From: a virus
Length of the DNA: 40,700 nucleotides
Virus record (IMG/VR): IMGVR_UViG_3300044946_000010
Coordinates: 1 to 40,700 of that record
Reading direction: 5' to 3' (one strand)
Numbering within the stretch: the first letter of the stretch is position 1; each line of letters opens with the position of its first letter. Position numbers and translations under genes: made by a program. Under the pieces are notes generated by a model. It worked only from the letters and a program-made list of their open reading frames with translations, had not been told where the DNA came from and searched no databases. This document shows, in pieces, positions 7,788-15,299 of this stretch.

Positions 7788-8840
7788 CTATCGCGCGAAG
7801 AAGTCGAACGCCGCTGCTTGGGCGTCCTCATCGCGGGGATTTCGGTTGAGCCGGTCCAGTACTTGCTTGCGACCGACTTCGCTAGGGTTGACATCCTGCC
7901 GAGATCCCGGGGCGGCCATCTTGGGCGCTTGCCGAATCTGTTTCAGGGCCTCAGGGCTCGACGCTTGGAGTGCCTGATAACGCGCCGCATCATGCAGAAT
8001 TCGCATGTAGCGGTGGTCGTAGATCTGGGCCAGCTCGGCGTCCTTGAACCCAAGGCTTTGGGCGTACTTCGTCATTGCTTCCTTGTCTTGCTTGAACGTC
8101 TCGGGCGTGCGCCATTCGGGCACTGCATCCATGAGACGTTGATGCTCCTGCGAGAGCATGTTTTGTATGCTTTGCTGCTGCTCGATCTGCTGCTGCTGAG
8201 CCTGCTGATTGAGCGCGCCGATGTAGTTCTGGATCTGACCTTGGCGCTGCTGGAATTCGGCTTGAAGAGCGGCGAATTCGGCCGGGTTCTGAGCACGGAG
8301 CGCATTCCAGTCGACGCGCTGATACTCGTGAGTGAGCATCTGCATCGCCACGTTGCCGAGATCCTGGTTCTGCTTGAACTGGGTCTGCAACTGCTGAACG
8401 TGCTGAGCGCGTTCGTTTTCCCAGGCGCTACGATCGTTCGCCAGTTGGACAGACTTGTTATTGACGTGGCCTTTGAGCTGGTAGCTCTCGATCAGATCGG
8501 CGAGTGTAGCCTTCCCATCGACGCCATCGATCTTCGTCGCGAGATTAAGCGCGCGAACCGACTGCGGGTCGATCTTGTGAGCGGCGAGCAGTTCGTCGAG
8601 CGTCGCGTATTGCGGACCCTCGGCCGGTTGCTGGTCGCCTTGCTGCTGTTGCTGCGCCTGAGCGTTAGGATCGATCTGGGCCGCGCCATCCGACTGCTGA
8701 GCGGCATTCTGATCAGCCGAAGCCGCATCCGGCTTCTTCGGCACATCAACAATGCTGTGTTCACTGAAAAAGCTATCGAACTGCGGGCTCGAACTGATTG
8801 CGGCGCCCTCGGTCGGGGTGGTCGCTTGAATGTCGCTCAT
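7788..8840 (-). CDS. Scaffold protein
   Basis: A 350-aa protein. The acidic, low-complexity N-terminus has a Gln-run near residues 62-67. A long helical Gln/Ala-rich coiled-coil region follows (about 145-255, including QQRQGQIQ and QQQQIEQQQ), and the C-terminus is basic and ends in ..AAFDFFAR. This architecture, and the position between portal-side genes and the coat gene, fit the assembly scaffold that directs procapsid formation and then leaves. GAGG lies about 10 nt before the ATG. A terminator stands immediately upstream, so scaffold and coat may be transcribed separately from the portal block. Confidence 0.8.
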   Translation of the reverse strand: MSDIQATTPTEGAAISSSPQFDSFFSEHSIVDVPKKPDAASADQNAAQQSDGAAQIDPNAQAQQQQQGDQQPAEGPQYATLDELLAAHKIDPQSVRALNLATKIDGVDGKATLADLIESYQLKGHVNNKSVQLANDRSAWENERAQHVQQLQTQFKQNQDLGNVAMQMLTHEYQRVDWNALRAQNPAEFAALQAEFQQRQGQIQNYIGALNQQAQQQQIEQQQSIQNMLSQEHQRLMDAVPEWRTPETFKQDKEAMTKYAQSLGFKDAELAQIYDHRYMRILHDAARYQALQASSPEALKQIRQAPKMAAPGSRQDVNPSEVGRKQVLDRLNRNPRDEDAQAAAFDFFAR

Positions 8841-8853
8841 GTTTGTATGGCCT

Positions 8854-8882
8854 CAAAAAGAAAAGGCCCGCAGATGCGAGCC
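8854..8882 (-). terminator. Intrinsic terminator between portal block and scaffold
   Basis: A 7-bp stem (8876-8882 with 8865-8871, one G-U pair) and AUCU loop are followed on the minus strand by TTTTCTTTTT (8855-8864). It lies between the 67-aa gene and the scaffold start, whose Shine-Dalgarno immediately follows the T-run. Confidence 0.8.
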
Positions 8883-8958
8883 AGTGTCGAAAATGGAGGG
8901 GCTTCTCACCCCATTGCGCCGCTTCTTTTAACGTCCCCGACGGTGACAGGACGTTCTA

Positions 8959-9162
8959 TCATTCCACTGATGCGATCACGGAAAATTCAACGTCGCGGGG
9001 TGCCACCAAAACTCTCACGCCTCTTGGTACGCAAAGCTGCGTTACTTCAGAGACATGGCTTTCATTAAGCTCGGGAGGGATGCGTATGAGCAGCGTTTCT
9101 CCAGGCTGCACATCAAGCCGCATAATTTCGATCCTGAGAACCTCTATCGCCGTCTCGTTCAT
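8959..9162 (-). CDS. Hypothetical 67-aa late protein
   Basis: The ATG at 9160-9162 shares a base with the TAA of the previous gene (TAATG), and GGAG lies 9 nt upstream. A TTG at 9177 would add five residues and is less likely. The protein shows the pattern LDVQPGETLLIRIPPELNE, a compact alpha/beta fold seen in small phage proteins of unknown function. It sits between the portal and scaffold genes. Confidence 0.65.
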   Translation of the reverse strand: MNETAIEVLRIEIMRLDVQPGETLLIRIPPELNESHVSEVTQLCVPRGVRVLVAPRDVEFSVIASVE

Positions 9163-9449
9163 TAACCGTTGCTCCAAAGAGTAAAGCGCCGTTTGCGCTC
9201 TTCTTCCTGCTGAATCTGAAACTGCCGAATCTCGCCCGTCTGCTTGACGCCTTCGAGGTATTTTTCGAGCTGATTCCAGACCTGCAACGCCACGATCAGA
9301 CGCGTGTGCATCGTCTGGTCGGCCAGCGGGACGGCGTTCATCTGGCGTTGGATGCCATCAAGCACCGCAGCCTTCGCATCGATGAAAACCTGCGAGTCGA
9401 GAACCAGCGCAGCTTTGCCAGCGCGGATGATTTCGTCATCATGCGACAT
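9162..9449 (-). CDS. Hypothetical 95-aa helical late protein
   Basis: I start this gene at the ATG at 9449 (MSHDDEIIRAGKAAL). The frame is open up to 9635, but that part is Arg/Ser-rich and overlaps a better candidate. The protein is almost wholly helical and ends in a highly charged EEERKRRF tail. It overlaps the end of the zinc-ribbon gene by 11 nt and the next start by one base. Its position next to the portal suggests a head-assembly accessory; I know no function. Confidence 0.65.
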   Translation of the reverse strand: MSHDDEIIRAGKAALVLDSQVFIDAKAAVLDGIQRQMNAVPLADQTMHTRLIVALQVWNQLEKYLEGVKQTGEIRQFQIQQEEERKRRFTLWSNG

Positions 9450-9639
9450 GTGGCTTCCTCTCGTGGCAAGCCCGGAGCGACAACTGCTTGCAGCACCGCT
9501 GGCATGTCGTCCAGTAAAAGTGATCGAAGACACCAGGAATCGGTGCAGGACATTCGCAAGACTGCCGATGCTTTCGAATGGTGCCTTGCGCGAACAAGTC
9601 GGCAACCGTTTCGCCAACGATCGACGAAAGATCATCCAC
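9439..9639 (-). CDS. Small Cys-rich (zinc-ribbon-like) protein
   Basis: A 66-aa protein with a GTG start at 9639 that overlaps the last 8 bases of the portal gene. It contains CEC followed 17 residues later by CQRCC, a plausible zinc-binding knuckle, and ends in a basic HERKPH tail. Its overlaps with both neighbours fit the translational coupling style of this genome. A shadow ORF cannot be fully excluded. Confidence 0.5.
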   Translation of the reverse strand: MDDLSSIVGETVADLFAQGTIRKHRQSCECPAPIPGVFDHFYWTTCQRCCKQLSLRACHERKPHVA

Positions 9640-11782
9640 GCTGCACCTCGTTCACGTCGTGATTGACCATTTGACCGGCATCGGCTGCCGGATCTTGCTT
9701 AAGCTGGCTCGCGACGATCTGGCCGATGATCTTGACGACCGTCTGCCATTCCTGCGAGTTGATCTGAGCCATCTGCATGTCGCGGTCTTGCGCATTCTGC
9801 TGCGCGCCGTGCACGACTTCAGCCTGCGCCTGTTGTTGCTCAGCAGTAGCTTTGATTTGCTCTGTTTGAAGACGCATGCCGGCGATTTGCTTGTCTGCGT
9901 CAGCCTTCATCTGAGCAGCGGCAATGCGCGGGTCTTGCGGTTGTTGCGCCCGCTGCTGCATCGCTTGCTGGAACTCAGGCGAATCCGGGGCCATAGCGAA
10001 CTCGCTCGGGTTCTCGAAGCCCAGCAAGTGGCAGACCTTCTTGAATGTGTTGAACGCTTGCTGCGGGCCCACCATGCCGAACGACGCCAACTCTTTCTGC
10101 GCCTGTCCGAGCAACATGATGTTCTGCCGCGCTTCCTCGCGCGTGCCGGAACCCAAGCCGACGTTGATCAGCAGTTCAGTGCGCTCGCTCCATTCGCCCG
10201 GGTTTTGCTGCACCCAGCGACCGCCAGTGATCTGGAGCACCATCTGCTGGTCCTGATGGCGGCGCAGCAGGTTGTGGATCTTCTGGAACGTGTCTTTGAC
10301 GCCTTCAGCGAGCAACCGAGCTACCAACTGCACCTTCTTCGCCGCCGCAGCCATCGAAGCCAGTTGACCGCCCTTCGTCACGTCCTGCAATGCGTCAGCG
10401 TCGACGCCCATCGTGTCCTTGCCGATCCCCGTGCGCATCTCGCGTTGGAGATCGCAGTACTCAAGCGCCGGCACGATCTGACTCATCATGTTAGATGGCG
10501 TCGTGAGCGGCATGATCACGCCTTCCGGCGGCCCATCCGTGCGCACGATCCGACCCGGGCGCGAAACCAGCAGGTCGCCCATGTTGACCTTCTGCCAGTC
10601 AACCGCGTAACCCTGGTTGTTCGTGATGTAGAGATTGTCGAGCGCTTGACGGAACAGGGTCGTCTTGATCACCTGAAGGTCGTACAGCAGATCGTAGTAG
10701 CTGATCCCGACGTGGCGATGCGGCATACGGATTGCCGAGCACGACGTGAAGCTCAGCTCTTCCACCTCGTCGTTGTCGAGGATCTTATCGCCGCCTACCA
10801 TCACGCGGCGAAGCTCTGCGATCCCGTCACCATCGTAATCGATACGAATGAAGACCGTCCGCAGGCTACAAAGCTGGCTAGCCGGATCGGTCGGCTCTTC
10901 CTCGCTCAACTGATCCGTCACCTCATCGCGAGCCAGAGCGATCAGATCGAGCCAATCCGGCGTCGCGATCTCGATCGCATCGACCTTCGCCGGATCAAAT
11001 CCCATCTGCTTCAGTTCGGAGCGCGATTTCTTGCTCTCGTGCTCAACGAACGGCGCGCCTTCCAAGCCCTGCCGAGCCTGAGGCGAGACACGCATCTCTT
11101 CAGGCGGCACGCAATCGACTTGCACCCGGCCGACATTGCACGTGCGACGAATCTTAAGATCGAACATGGGCTGAGGCTGCGGACCATTCGGTCCTGGCAT
11201 CAGGACTTGCTTCTCGTCCTGCTCCATCACCTCGATTTCGTCGCCGCGTTCTTTGGCGTCTTGCATCAGCATCGTGACTTCCGGCACACCAAGGCCGGAA
11301 TACGTCTCGACGCTCGTCTTGCGCTTCTTCAGCCAGTACGACGAGATGTAACCGTTGCGCAGCAACAGCGCGTCTTTGAAGAAGTCATGCAGGATAAAGA
11401 AGCCGTCGTTCTGCCGCATGAAGACGTGGTTCACAACCTCCGTCTCGATCTCGGCTTGATCCTCATCATCTGGGGCCTGCGGATCGAACTGCACCGGCTT
11501 GCCCGAGCCAACGAAAATCTCCATCAGCGTCGGCATAATCCACTCGACCGTATCGCGGAGCTCAGGCATTACGATCTGGGAGCGGTCGTCTACCTCATTG
11601 CCGAGCGGGCGAGCGTAATAGGCGTTCAGCGCGTTGTAGCGGTCGATCTCCAGCGTCGTCATGATCTGGCTGGCCGGCTTAACGCTGCCGCCAACAGACG
11701 GACCGACAGAGACGCTGGAGCCGAGCGCGGCCTTTTCCCTCTGGCCGATTTCCGCGAGCAGCTCGGTTTCTGTCATTGCCAT
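9632..11782 (-). CDS. Portal protein (SU10/P22-type)
   Basis: A 716-aa portal of the long (about 700-residue) class found in P22-like and SU10-like phages. Twelve copies form the DNA entry and exit pore at one capsid vertex. The N-terminal wing region shows RSQIVMPELRDTVEWIMPTL (about residues 67-86) and FFKDALLLRNGYISSYW (about 133-150). The C-terminal part (about 620-700) is a Gln/Ala-rich helical barrel or tail with repeated QMKADADKQIAGM-type helices. It follows the terminase genes and a small coiled-coil protein with a TAATG overlap. GGAG lies 9 nt before the ATG at 11782. Confidence 0.9.
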   Translation of the reverse strand: MAMTETELLAEIGQREKAALGSSVSVGPSVGGSVKPASQIMTTLEIDRYNALNAYYARPLGNEVDDRSQIVMPELRDTVEWIMPTLMEIFVGSGKPVQFDPQAPDDEDQAEIETEVVNHVFMRQNDGFFILHDFFKDALLLRNGYISSYWLKKRKTSVETYSGLGVPEVTMLMQDAKERGDEIEVMEQDEKQVLMPGPNGPQPQPMFDLKIRRTCNVGRVQVDCVPPEEMRVSPQARQGLEGAPFVEHESKKSRSELKQMGFDPAKVDAIEIATPDWLDLIALARDEVTDQLSEEEPTDPASQLCSLRTVFIRIDYDGDGIAELRRVMVGGDKILDNDEVEELSFTSCSAIRMPHRHVGISYYDLLYDLQVIKTTLFRQALDNLYITNNQGYAVDWQKVNMGDLLVSRPGRIVRTDGPPEGVIMPLTTPSNMMSQIVPALEYCDLQREMRTGIGKDTMGVDADALQDVTKGGQLASMAAAAKKVQLVARLLAEGVKDTFQKIHNLLRRHQDQQMVLQITGGRWVQQNPGEWSERTELLINVGLGSGTREEARQNIMLLGQAQKELASFGMVGPQQAFNTFKKVCHLLGFENPSEFAMAPDSPEFQQAMQQRAQQPQDPRIAAAQMKADADKQIAGMRLQTEQIKATAEQQQAQAEVVHGAQQNAQDRDMQMAQINSQEWQTVVKIIGQIVASQLKQDPAADAGQMVNHDVNEVQRG

Positions 11783-12021
11783 TACGGCTGCTCCTTAGGC
11801 TTCGGCCCCGGCTTGCTACGTTGCTCCAGCTTCTCGACGCGCAATACAAGCTCTGCGTAATGTTTGCAGAACTCGATACGCGACATGTAGCCAATCTGAG
11901 ACGTCAAATCCATCACGCGCTGTTCGAGCTCGGCGATTCGTTGCTCGTGGGCGATGCTCATTGTGCTGAAATCCGCATGTTGGATAGTGTATTCATAGGG
12001 TTTATATGCCGAAATCGTCAT
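11782..12021 (-). CDS. Small coiled-coil protein between terminase and portal
   Basis: A 79-aa protein with heptad-like spacing in residues 25-70 (HEQRIAELEQRVMDL and then ELVLRVEKLEQ) and a basic Pro/Lys-rich tail. The ATG follows the terminase stop directly (TAA then ATG), and its own TAA overlaps the portal ATG. Small coiled-coil proteins in this position may bridge the terminase and portal, which is inference. Confidence 0.7.
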   Translation of the reverse strand: MTISAYKPYEYTIQHADFSTMSIAHEQRIAELEQRVMDLTSQIGYMSRIEFCKHYAELVLRVEKLEQRSKPGPKPKEQP

Positions 12022-13329
12022 TTAGACGATCCCGAGTTTTCCGTATTGGATCGGCTTCATTTCCTTCGGCTCCTGCCAAATGACAGCAGCCAATCCCGCA
12101 GCATCCGCGCTATGCGAAGACCAATCGTGGTCAGGGCCGAGGCCGATCTCGCGCTCAACGTCTCGCTTCTCGTGATACCAGCCCAGTGCGGCCCGGCCCG
12201 CTTCAGTCGTAGCCTCATTGAAGCGCATCTGCGGGAACAGCACGCGCATGCGATCAATGCGTGCCATCGCGGCTCCGCGTCCTTGGTTAGGCACCACGGT
12301 CACCGAGTAACCTGCGCCTCGCAGGACGCTCTCATACGACACGGCGAATACCTTGTCGTGTGTCGCGCCATCGTGGGGGAGCCAGAACTGCGCTCTGCTG
12401 GGTTCGTAGCCTTGCGACCTGCACCAGGCTATGTGAGCGTCGACGGGCTGACCTACGGCTTCGTAGTGATTCACAAACCGAATCTCGCGGCCGATGAACT
12501 GAACCGCCCAGATCGCGAACGCGTCGGCCTTTGCTCCCGTGCCACCGATGTCGCATACCAAGCGGATCGTCATCAGCGGATCGGCAGGGAAAAAACCAAT
12601 CCGCCCTTCGTCCTTCGCCTTCTGGAGATGCTTGGCGAAGTATGCGCCTTCCAGCGTAGTAACGAAATCGCCTTCCCAGATGTGCGCGTATTGCTCGGGT
12701 CGGTCTTCCAAATCCCGCTGCCGATCGCGCTCCAGCTTGGCTGGGAACTTTGGATTGTCGCGCCAGTTCAGCTCGACGCCCTTTATGCGTACATCCTTGC
12801 TGCCGCGGAAGCGCTTCTCAACAGGCGATGTCTTCCGCTTCGGATTCCATGTAATCCATAGCTCAGCATTCCAGCCTTCGCCTTCCTCGCGAAGCGTCGG
12901 GATCAGTGTTGTCCAAGCCTCATCAGTGACCGGCTCAGCCTCATCAACCCAGCATACGAGAATCCGGCCCTTCGACTTGATGCTGGCGATGTTCCGATCC
13001 AAGCCGGCGAATACGAACGAAATACGCCCGTCGCGCGACTTGATGTAATTGTCGCCAATGTCGTAATACGACTTGAGGAACGGCTCATCCTCGATCGCCC
13101 GCTTGCATTCCTCAAGCGACGAATCGGACAGCGAGTTCATGAACTGCCGAGCGCAGAGCAAAATGCCCGTGATGCCCGACATGCCGAAGATGTAGCCCTT
13201 CACCGCGACCATCTTAGCGAAGCTGCGGGTCTTGCCTGAGCCGCGCCCACCGTGGCTATACCTTACGTCGGCCTCTCCGTCGAAGACCGGTATCAGCTTC
13301 TTAGGAAGCTTGATCTGCGCCGTTGTCAT
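12022..13329 (-). CDS. terL: Terminase large subunit
   Basis: A 435-aa DNA-packaging motor of the PBSX/Terminase_3 type. The Walker A motif GGRGSGKT is at residues 27-34, and Walker B (ILVCWVDEAE) places D129 and E130 for ATP hydrolysis. The C-terminal RNase H-like nuclease has candidate metal ligands D260 (VCDIGGTGAKADAF), D320 (WLPHDGA) and D409 (SSHSADA). The length is normal for the family. It overlaps the small-subunit candidate by 29 nt and is followed directly by the coiled-coil gene. Headful packaging is common for this type but cannot be shown from sequence alone. Confidence 0.93.
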   Translation of the reverse strand: MTTAQIKLPKKLIPVFDGEADVRYSHGGRGSGKTRSFAKMVAVKGYIFGMSGITGILLCARQFMNSLSDSSLEECKRAIEDEPFLKSYYDIGDNYIKSRDGRISFVFAGLDRNIASIKSKGRILVCWVDEAEPVTDEAWTTLIPTLREEGEGWNAELWITWNPKRKTSPVEKRFRGSKDVRIKGVELNWRDNPKFPAKLERDRQRDLEDRPEQYAHIWEGDFVTTLEGAYFAKHLQKAKDEGRIGFFPADPLMTIRLVCDIGGTGAKADAFAIWAVQFIGREIRFVNHYEAVGQPVDAHIAWCRSQGYEPSRAQFWLPHDGATHDKVFAVSYESVLRGAGYSVTVVPNQGRGAAMARIDRMRVLFPQMRFNEATTEAGRAALGWYHEKRDVEREIGLGPDHDWSSHSADAAGLAAVIWQEPKEMKPIQYGKLGIV

Positions 13330-13672
13330 CCAGCGCTACCAACGTCACGGTCGTTACAGTCTCGATCGGGCCGCCATTCGGGCCGCTAGCCTCAACCGGC
13401 TGCACCGCCTTGCCATATCCACGCTCGATGATTGCCTGAGCCGCGGCGAGCCGATTGCGCTCGTTCTCACCGCGATTCATGATCCCAGCAATCACTGCGA
13501 GCGCCTCGGGAGCCTTCTGTTTGCATGCGGCAACGAGATCAAGCTCTTCCTGTGTCTTCTTCGGGCGACCGCCAGGGTTGCCAGACTGACCCGGTTTGAA
13601 GCCGTTACCGGTATTGCCGCCTCGCTTTCCCTTGGTTGTTTTTTGGTTGCTGTCTGCCATCTTTCGCCGCAT
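13301..13672 (-). CDS. Terminase small subunit candidate (DUF5681-like N-terminus)
   Basis: A 123-aa protein. The N-terminal pattern FKPGQSGNPGGRPKKT (about residues 25-40) is the DUF5681 signature, found in proteins that often sit in the small-terminase position. A helical middle (LAAAQAIIERGYGKAVQP) follows, and then an acidic beta-rich tail. Its place immediately before the large terminase with a 29-nt overlap supports DNA recognition for packaging. An internal ATG at 13660 (MADSNQ) is an alternative start; neither has a clear Shine-Dalgarno. Confidence 0.65.
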   Translation of the reverse strand: MRRKMADSNQKTTKGKRGGNTGNGFKPGQSGNPGGRPKKTQEELDLVAACKQKAPEALAVIAGIMNRGENERNRLAAAQAIIERGYGKAVQPVEASGPNGGPIETVTTVTLVALDDNGADQAS

Positions 13673-13699
13673 CCCGTCTTCGAGGTAGCGCTCCAGTGG

Positions 13700-13798
13700 T
13701 TATTTACAATATGAAAGGGATCGGCCGATATCCACGATGGTGATGACGATCACTGCAAGGACAGCCATCGAAGCGATCCAGCCGATGATGCGAAGCAT
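13700..13798 (-). CDS. 32-aa membrane protein
   Basis: The ATG at 13798 directly follows the TAA of the upstream gene (TAA then ATG). The product is one hydrophobic helix (residues 3-24, IIGWIASMAVLAVIVITIVDI) with a short polar tail. Such small membrane proteins recur in this genome. The tight junction supports a real gene, but its function is unknown. Confidence 0.6.
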   Translation of the reverse strand: MLRIIGWIASMAVLAVIVITIVDIGRSLSYCK

Positions 13799-14080
13799 TT
13801 AAAGGTCTTCCCATTCCTGATGTGAGCCGGGGTGCTTCGAGTCGTTGTGCGTCTTCGTGCGTTGCCCACGCTCGGGATTCTTTCCCATCACGCGATCTGC
13901 TTTCGCATCGATCTTCTTCTCGGTCGACGGAGACATACGGCCGGCATTGACCTGTTGGCTTGCACGAGCCTTTGCATTGGCTGCGTGGCTGGCATCGGGC
14001 ATGGGGTAAGCTTTCTTGCCCGGAAGGCCGAAGTCAGACTTCGGAAGAGCCTTGCGCTCTTTAGTGGTCAACTTGGACAT
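13799..14080 (-). CDS. Conserved phage protein of unknown function (93 aa)
   Basis: A very basic, hydrophilic 93-aa protein with the pattern KALPKSDFGLPGKKAYPMPD followed by HAANAKARASQQVNAGR. I have seen this kind of sequence in many phage genomes near terminase or structural genes. Later charged segments suggest an unstructured or nucleic-acid-binding protein. It is the first gene after the tRNA block, and TGGAG precedes the ATG. No function is assigned. Confidence 0.8.
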   Translation of the reverse strand: MSKLTTKERKALPKSDFGLPGKKAYPMPDASHAANAKARASQQVNAGRMSPSTEKKIDAKADRVMGKNPERGQRTKTHNDSKHPGSHQEWEDL

Positions 14081-14089
14081 TCCAGGCTC

Positions 14090-14120
14090 CAGAAATGGAA
14101 ACGCCCGCTGGATGCGGGCG
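14090..14120 (-). terminator. Terminator-like hairpin after the tRNA
   Basis: A perfect 7-bp GC stem (14114-14120 with 14102-14108, 5-nt loop) is followed on the minus strand by TTTCCATTT. It starts 9 nt past the tRNA CCA end and precedes the 93-aa gene. The T-run is weak, so partial termination or tRNA 3' processing are both possible. Confidence 0.5.
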
Positions 14121-14128
14121 ATGGATCG

Positions 14129-14204
14129 TGGTTGCGGGGCGCGGAGTCGAACCGCATACTTCGAGCTTATGAGACTCGCCGTCTACCGGTGGCTTACACC
14201 CGCA
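14129..14204 (-). tRNA. tRNA-Met (anticodon CAU)
   Basis: A 76-nt cloverleaf with encoded CCA (14129-14131). The acceptor stem pairs TGCGGGT with CCCCGCA, with a mismatch at the seventh pair. The anticodon stem CGAGT/GCTCG closes the loop CTCATAA, with CAU at positions 34-36. The T-arm is TGCGG, loop TTCGACT, CCGCG. The D-arm is short, with only three clear pairs. The 3' half and the CGAAG after the anticodon stem resemble initiator tRNA, but the stem lacks the three G-C pairs of an initiator, and position 1-72 is a normal U-A pair. It may be elongator Met, or Ile if the anticodon C is modified to lysidine. Confidence 0.85.
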
Positions 14205-14425
14205 ATAGAGGTTGAGAGCGGCCGGCGCTGATCTCCGGCACGTAGCGGCCTCTGCTTCCTCCCGGCGGTTTGCAGCCGCCCTGACACAATCCGGGAACTC
14301 TGAAGCAGTAGGTACAGCGAATCAGCCTTCGCATTCGCTCTCACGGCTGCCGACTGCCCTTGCAAGGTATCGCTTTTCCGCCTTTCGGCCCGGGAGAGCT
14401 CTAGTCCCAACAATCAGCATGCGTG
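14205..14425 (-). ncRNA. Candidate structured non-coding RNA upstream of the tRNA
   Basis: This 220-nt stretch between a terminator and the tRNA has no convincing gene but has dense, nested pairing. A 7-bp closing helix joins 14214-14220 to 14336-14342. Inside it are a 5-bp hairpin (14221-14225 with 14235-14239) and a long bulged hairpin (14252-14258 with 14302-14308, then 14260-14263 with 14293-14296, then 14264-14268 with 14276-14280). A 7-bp helix, 14316-14322 with 14333-14339, competes with the closing helix. A GAAA-capped mini-hairpin is at 14380-14389. I do not recognise a known RNA family. A 76-codon open frame here lacks coding character. Confidence 0.5.
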
Positions 14426-14452
14426 AAAACAAAATGCCCGCTCTAGGCGGGC
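14425..14452 (-). terminator. Intrinsic terminator of the leftward early/middle operon
   Basis: A 6-bp GC stem (14447-14452 with 14436-14441, 5-nt loop) is followed on the minus strand by ATTTTGTTTT (14426-14435). It ends transcription of the 14.5-20.7 kb operon before the RNA/tRNA block. Confidence 0.8.
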
Positions 14453-14543
14453 GAACGGCTGGGGGAGCCGATAGGAGACACAACACGAAGAACTCGGAGC
14501 CGCTTCACAAAATCTCTGGACGCGACTACGCCCACTTCAATTC

Positions 14544-14564
14544 AAGACTCTACTACAGAGTCTT
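14544..14564 (-). other. 8-bp hairpin spanning a stop codon
   Basis: The perfect inverted repeat 14544-14551 with 14557-14564 (5-nt loop) contains the TAG stop of the 143-aa gene in its loop. No T-run follows. It may be a weak terminator or an mRNA end-protecting hairpin ahead of the terminator at 14425-14452. Between these two elements (14453-14543) I see no gene. Confidence 0.4.
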
Positions 14565-14984
14565 GAGGTTTACAAGTCCCAGCGATGCAAGTTTCGGGCG
14601 AAGCATTTCCTTCGTTTCCCGGTAATCTTCTTCCTGCGTCTCAGGATATCGATTGCTTGACCATACTGAGCCGCCGCAGTCCATATTGCGCATTGCGGTA
14701 TTGACCGCGACGCGGTGGCGCAAGCCGAGTTTCTGGATCAGTGGGTCGATCAGCTCTCCCTTCGTCTTCTGAAGCTGGTAATCGACTAAGTCGTTAAGGT
14801 CGTTGTAATCCATCCATTGGCGGCTGGCGCGGAAATCACGGCAAGTAGGATCGCAGCCAGAGTGCGCATGGACCTCTTGATAGCCGGCAGCCCATTTGTA
14901 CCACGCATAGAGGGCATCGTCGATCTCGTCGTACATGGGAATCCCCGCTCGTTGCGATTGTCTTTCGATTGCCGCGCAGTCCAT
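14553..14984 (-). CDS. Hypothetical late-regulator-position protein (143 aa)
   Basis: The protein has the pattern ALYAWYKWAAGYQE, then CRDFRASRQWMDYNDL, and later KLGLRHRVAVNTAMRNMDCG. This resembles a family of phage proteins found at the end of middle operons, just before late genes, where antiterminators of the Q type often sit. That function is inference. The ATG at 14984 directly follows the upstream TAA. A second ATG at 14936 (MYDEIDD) has GGGGA 7 nt upstream and may be the true start, giving 127 aa. It is the last gene of the leftward operon. Confidence 0.7.
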   Translation of the reverse strand: MDCAAIERQSQRAGIPMYDEIDDALYAWYKWAAGYQEVHAHSGCDPTCRDFRASRQWMDYNDLNDLVDYQLQKTKGELIDPLIQKLGLRHRVAVNTAMRNMDCGGSVWSSNRYPETQEEDYRETKEMLRPKLASLGLVNLKTL

Positions 14985-15299
14985 TTATCCCCCGAAAAGT
15001 CGTTTCCACCATGATTTCCCATATACCGCATCAATGCATACTGGGTCGCCATGTTGCATAATGATTGCGCCAGGCTTCGTCTCTGGAGCTGGAGGACGCT
15101 CCATGAACAGCGTCGCTTCGATACCGCATATCGACTCGTTAGTAGCTCCCATCGGCTCGCATACTCCGCGCGCAGTCACGCAAGTCGTCAGCAATTCTCC
15201 ATTTACGACGCTGCGGCGAGACTCAGGATGTCCACACATCGGAACGACATATGATTCATTTGGGAATACGGCGTGCGCGCAGTCCTTGCATAGCTTCAC
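14985..15299 (-). CDS. Cys-rich hypothetical protein (104 aa)
   Basis: The N-terminal half contains CKDCAH and MCGHPESR, then CVTARGVC and later ICG, a spacing that suggests one or two bound zinc ions. The C-terminal part is Pro-rich and ends WWKRLFGG. It overlaps the ligase-like gene by 4 nt (ATGA) and abuts the next start, so it is translated within this operon. The function is not recognised. Confidence 0.7.
   Translation of the reverse strand: MKLCKDCAHAVFPNESYVVPMCGHPESRRSVVNGELLTTCVTARGVCEPMGATNESICGIEATLFMERPPAPETKPGAIIMQHGDPVCIDAVYGKSWWKRLFGG

Noticed and set aside
7320-9068. Long plus-strand open frame opposite capsid and scaffold genes
   Set aside because: It is Leu/Arg-rich antisense shadow of GC-rich coding DNA and spans the intron boundary and two clear minus-strand genes.
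9578-11860. 760-codon plus-strand open frame opposite the portal gene
   Set aside because: Its composition (His, Leu, Arg-rich) is typical of the antisense of a GC-biased gene; the portal on the other strand is certain.
11776-12861. Plus-strand open frame opposite the large terminase
   Set aside because: Antisense of a gene with intact Walker and nuclease motifs; no features of its own.
14183-14413. 76-codon minus-strand frame in the tRNA block
   Set aside because: It runs into the tRNA, is Arg/Gln/Ser-rich without a start signal, and the region is better explained by RNA structure.
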